Of a stretch of DNA of 64,000 bases, positions 61,408 to 64,000 are shown in pieces. The notes under the pieces are model-generated. The model was given only the letters and a program-made list of their open reading frames with translations. It was not told the DNA's origin and did not search any database. The position numbers were made by a program, and so were the translations under genes. Within the stretch, counting starts at the first letter, position 1; the number at the start of each line of letters is the position of its first letter. Location: NCBI RefSeq assembly GCF_000719865.1, contig NZ_JOID01000005.1:124001-188000 (forward strand), written 5' to 3'. Source of the DNA: Streptomyces albus subsp. albus. Its GTDB lineage: Bacteria > Actinomycetota > Actinomycetes > Streptomycetales > Streptomycetaceae.

Positions 61408-63081
61408 GTGACCACCGAGCGATCCCCGGAGGACGCACCGGAGCAGCACGCCCCGGACAGGCCGCGGCAGCGGCGTTCCACGATCATCGCGGCCTCGGTC
61501 GCGGCGGCGGTCCTGCTCGCCAGCGGCGGCGGGGCGTACTGGGCCTCCACCGCGGGCGACGGCGGCGGCGCCCCGGCGGCGGCCGACCCCCCGCCGCTGC
61601 GGCTGGACGGATACGGCGAGGCGGCGGAGGGGCCGGGGATCGCGCCCGGCGAGCCGGACCCCGCCGGGCGTTCCTACGTCGCGAAGGGCGAGCTTCCGGA
61701 CGGACCGGACGCCGCCGCCGTGTACCGGCCGCAGGGTGAGGTCGGCCGTGCCGCCGCCGAGCGGCTGGCGCGGGCCCTGGATGTGCCGGGCCGGGCGCGA
61801 CTGGCCGGTGACACCTGGAAGTTCGGCCCGCTCCGCGACGCGACGGGCCCGAAGCTGGACGTCGCCCGGAACGCCCCCGGCACCTGGACGTACCAGCGCT
61901 ACGGCCCGGGCGGCAGCGACAACTGCGCGGACGCGCCGACCGGGCCGAAGGAGAAGGAGGAGAAGGGTGAGCCCGGGAAGGGCTCCGGCTCGGACAGCTC
62001 CTCCTCCCCCGCCTGCCCCGCCCCGCCCGACCGCGACGGCGATGGCGGCAAGCCCGTCTCCGCGGCGGGGGCGAAGCGGGCCGCCGGGCCCGTCCTGAAG
62101 GCCGCCGGCCTGGCGGACGCCGGTCTGGACGCCGGCACCACCATGGGCGCGGTCCGGGTGGTGAACGCGAACCCGGTGGTGGACGGCCTGCCCACCTACG
62201 GCTGGCACACCGGTCTGCGGATCGGGCCGGAGGGTGATGTGGTCGGCGGCAGCGGCCATCTGGCGAAGCCGGAGAAGGGGCCCGAGTATCCGGTGCTGAA
62301 CGCGGAGGAGGCGCTGGAACGGCTCAACCGGTCCGCCGGCGGCGGACGGGTCGGCATCGGCGGCTGCGCCTCGGCGGTGCCGCACACGGACGGCGCCGAG
62401 CCGGCGGACCCGTCCTGCGACGAGCCCGTCACCACGCCGAGTACCCTGCCCGCGCCCGACGGGCCCGCGCAGGACGATCCCGCGCAGGACGGCCCCGCCC
62501 CGGAGCAGGGCTCCGGCGGCAAGGAGACGCCGCGGAGCGACGAGCCGGGGCGGACGAAGCCCGCGAAGCCCGAGCCGGCCGTGGTGCGCGAGGCCGTCTT
62601 CGGTTACGCGACGCACTTCGTGGCCGGGAAGCAGGCTCTGGTGCCCGCCTGGCTGTTCGAGGTGGAGGTCCCGGGCGCCGGCGAGGGGGACACCTTCACG
62701 GTGACCTATCCGGCGGTGAAGCCGGAGTACATCGCGGGCAACGGCGGCAGCTCCGCCCCCGGGGACGAGCCGACCTCCGGGCCGGCCGAACCGGGTGAAC
62801 CCGGCCGGGACAAGGCCCTGACCCAGGTGGAGACCTACAGCACCGACGGCCGGGAGCTGACGGTCCGCTTCTGGGGCGGGGTCTGCACGGATTACGCGCT
62901 GAAGGCCGAGGCCACCGGGAAGCGGGTCACCGTCCGGATCACGGGCACCGAGAAGGAGCCCGGCCGGGCCTGCGTCAAGATCGCGGAGCTGATGGAGGAG
63001 ACGGTGGAGCTGGCGGAGCCGCTGGGCGACCGCGAGGTCGTGGACGCCGCGGACGGCGAGCGCGTCCCGAAGCGGAAGTGA
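61408..63081 (+). CDS. Membrane-anchored extracytoplasmic protein of unknown function
   Basis: A 557-residue protein from GTG 61408 (TAGGAG upstream). A short cytoplasmic charged N-terminus precedes one membrane helix (TIIAASVAAAVLLASGGGAY). The large outer part has repeated Lys/Glu/Pro/Asp low complexity between more ordered blocks such as YGWHTGLRIGPEGDVVGGSG, VLNAEEALERLN and FGYATHFVAGKQALVPAWLF. The last resembles substrate-binding or YcdB-like (peptidase propeptide) domains seen in other actinobacteria. Four Cys may form disulfides. Function unknown. It converges with the Fe-S carrier gene. Confidence 0.75.
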   Translation: MTTERSPEDAPEQHAPDRPRQRRSTIIAASVAAAVLLASGGGAYWASTAGDGGGAPAAADPPPLRLDGYGEAAEGPGIAPGEPDPAGRSYVAKGELPDGPDAAAVYRPQGEVGRAAAERLARALDVPGRARLAGDTWKFGPLRDATGPKLDVARNAPGTWTYQRYGPGGSDNCADAPTGPKEKEEKGEPGKGSGSDSSSSPACPAPPDRDGDGGKPVSAAGAKRAAGPVLKAAGLADAGLDAGTTMGAVRVVNANPVVDGLPTYGWHTGLRIGPEGDVVGGSGHLAKPEKGPEYPVLNAEEALERLNRSAGGGRVGIGGCASAVPHTDGAEPADPSCDEPVTTPSTLPAPDGPAQDDPAQDGPAPEQGSGGKETPRSDEPGRTKPAKPEPAVVREAVFGYATHFVAGKQALVPAWLFEVEVPGAGEGDTFTVTYPAVKPEYIAGNGGSSAPGDEPTSGPAEPGEPGRDKALTQVETYSTDGRELTVRFWGGVCTDYALKAEATGKRVTVRITGTEKEPGRACVKIAELMEETVELAEPLGDREVVDAADGERVPKRK

Positions 63082-63131
63082 GCGGGTGAGCGGGTGAGCG
63101 TCCCCGGTCCCTCCTGAAGACGCGGGGCACC

Positions 63132-63181
63132 GGACATACCGGAGGCGGCGGACCGCGCGGTCCGCCGCCTCCGGTATGTCC
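63132..63181. terminator. Bidirectional terminator, 50-bp perfect palindrome
   Basis: Perfect 25-nt arms (63132-63156 and 63157-63181) lie 50 nt from each of two convergent genes. A further GACGCGG/CCGCGTC pair sits just outside. It is the longest perfect inverted repeat I found. Confidence 0.85.
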
Positions 63182-63232
63182 CGCGTCCGGGCCGGTCCGC
63201 CGGTCAGCCGGACGGCCGCCCGGCCAAACGGG

Positions 63233-63589
63233 TCAGCTGAAGGAGTCGCCGCAGGCGCAGGAGCCGGTGGCGTTGGGGTTGTCGATGGTGAAGCCCTGCT
63301 TCTCGATGGTGTCGACGAAGTCGATGGAGGCACCGCCCAGGTAGGGAGCGCTCATCCGGTCGGTGACGACCTTGACCCCGTCGAAGTCCTTCACGACGTC
63401 GCCGTCGAGGGAACGCTCGTCGAAGAAGAGCTGGTAGCGGAGACCGGAACAGCCACCGGGCTGCACCGCGACCCGCAGCGCGAGGTCGTCCCGGCCCTCC
63501 TGCTCCAGCAGGGCCTTGACCTTGCTCGCGGCCGCGTCGGACAGGAGGATGCCGTCGCTCGCGGTGGTCTTCTCGTCCTGAACGGACAT
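63233..63589 (-). CDS. erpA: A-type iron-sulfur carrier (ErpA/IscA-like)
   Basis: A 118-residue HesB/YadR domain. VQPGGCSGLRYQLFF holds the first Cys, and NATGSCACGDSFS has the C-terminal Cys pair (CxC). ATG 63589 has GGGAGAG 6 nt upstream, and the frame to 63679 is rejected. A-type carriers pass Fe-S clusters to target enzymes. It is divergent from nadA, whose product needs a 4Fe-4S cluster. The name erpA is by similarity. Confidence 0.92.
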   Translation of the reverse strand: MSVQDEKTTASDGILLSDAAASKVKALLEQEGRDDLALRVAVQPGGCSGLRYQLFFDERSLDGDVVKDFDGVKVVTDRMSAPYLGGASIDFVDTIEKQGFTIDNPNATGSCACGDSFS

Positions 63590-63808
63590 CTGCTTCTCTC
63601 CCGGGTTGTACGGATCGCTTGCCGTCGGCTCAACCCACGGCGCCCCGGATTCATTCCGGGCGGGCGATATCGCCTTCACTTCCGCTGTTCATGCTCGCAC
63701 ACCCGCCCGGTGGGGAGACAGTTCCCGCCGCCCTCCGGCGGCACGCCACCCCGCGGACGGATGCGTCACATCGACACAAGCGGCATCGTCAACATGACGT
63801 GAAGCGGT

Positions 63809-63814
63809 TATGAT
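63809..63814 (+). promoter_or_regulatory. -10 box (TATGAT) upstream of nadA
   Basis: TATGAT is close to the consensus -10 and lies about 54 nt upstream of the nadA GTG in an AT-richer stretch. No TTGACA-like -35 is seen at 17-18 bp. The leader has CGTCATTCAGACG as a short inverted pair. Confidence 0.4.
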
Positions 63815-63867
63815 AGATAGCGTCATTCAGACGAAAAGGGTGTCTGTAGAACAGGAAAAGGTGCGCA

Positions 63868-64000
63868 GTGACCACCGCCCAGCCTCTCGACGTGTCTCCG
63901 ACACCGCTCGCTCTCCTCCTGCTCGGCCGCGAGGCCGACGCCCGGAGCGAACGCGGTGTGGAATGCCCCGGCGACCTGCCCGCGCCGTCCGACCCGGACC
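63868..64000 (+). CDS. nadA: Quinolinate synthase NadA (partial, 5' end only)
   Basis: Only the first 44 codons are in the window. TTAQPLDVSPTPLALLLLGR then EADARSERGVECPGDLPAP matches the N-terminus of Streptomyces NadA as I remember it. GTG 63868 has AGGAAAAGG upstream. The enzyme makes quinolinate from iminoaspartate and DHAP using a 4Fe-4S cluster. The remainder lies outside, so catalytic Cys cannot be checked. Confidence 0.8.
   Translation, partial: MTTAQPLDVSPTPLALLLLGREADARSERGVECPGDLPAPSDPD

Overview
The window is a stretch of very high-GC actinobacterial chromosome, almost certainly Streptomyces or a close relative. The signs are GC-rich codon use with GTG and TTG starts, many leaderless genes (a -10 box 6-8 nt before the start codon), a class II DAHP synthase, a fused TrpE-TrpG behind a Trp attenuator, the ctaE-qcrCAB and ctaCDF respiratory operons, and rare TTA codons. 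From memory, the gene order follows the S. coelicolor SCO2110-SCO2162 core region. I could not check that by alignment. I see no rRNA, tRNA, CRISPR array, transposase or prophage.

Layout. 0-8 kb: PASTA Ser/Thr kinase, a TetR regulator with its operator and an SGNH hydrolase, endonuclease IV, a sulfite-oxidase-like molybdoenzyme, and DAHP synthase. 8-12 kb: a secreted GH81 beta-1,3-glucanase with a LacI-type operator and a TTA codon, then a small toxin-antitoxin-like pair. 12-14.3 kb: the trp leader peptide, attenuator and TrpEG. 14.6-21.2 kb: a six-gene minus-strand accessory block. Five of its genes match the uncharacterised SCO2521-SCO2525 cassette (variant P-loop protein, three unknown proteins, methyltransferase). 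The sixth is a two-helix membrane protein. This block is the least understood part of the window. 21-25.6 kb: GNAT acetyltransferase, a secreted TNT-type NAD glycohydrolase with a putative immunity partner, a D-lactate-type dehydrogenase, and a phosphofructokinase with pyrophosphate-type residues. 25.8-36.3 kb: MacRS-like two-component system, PlsC, esterase, membrane protein, EEP phosphatase, glucokinase with its SCO2127-like neighbour, ArsA-like ATPase, SRPBCC protein and metallophosphoesterase. 36.6-47 kb: FadD, PimB-type mannosyltransferase, a zinc-protease-like lipoprotein, tandem NlpC/P60 hydrolases, NYN-domain protein, zinc ribbon, rhomboid protease and a RAM-only Lrp protein. 47-58 kb: trpD, qcrB-qcrA-qcrC-ctaE, a receiver-like protein, L,D-transpeptidase, ctaF-ctaD-ctaC. 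58-64 kb: cysteine desulfurase-TusA fusion, adenosine kinase, two unknown proteins, an A-type Fe-S carrier, and the start of nadA.

How the genes work together. DAHP synthase, TrpEG and TrpD supply the aromatic and tryptophan pathway. The bc1-aa3 genes build the actinobacterial respiratory supercomplex. Glucokinase and phosphofructokinase feed glycolysis. The cysteine desulfurase, the A-type carrier and NadA (a 4Fe-4S enzyme) form a sulfur, Fe-S and NAD neighbourhood. The PASTA kinase, PimB, L,D-transpeptidase and NlpC/P60 proteins concern the cell envelope. All function assignments rest on recognised motifs and remembered family sequences. No database search was run.
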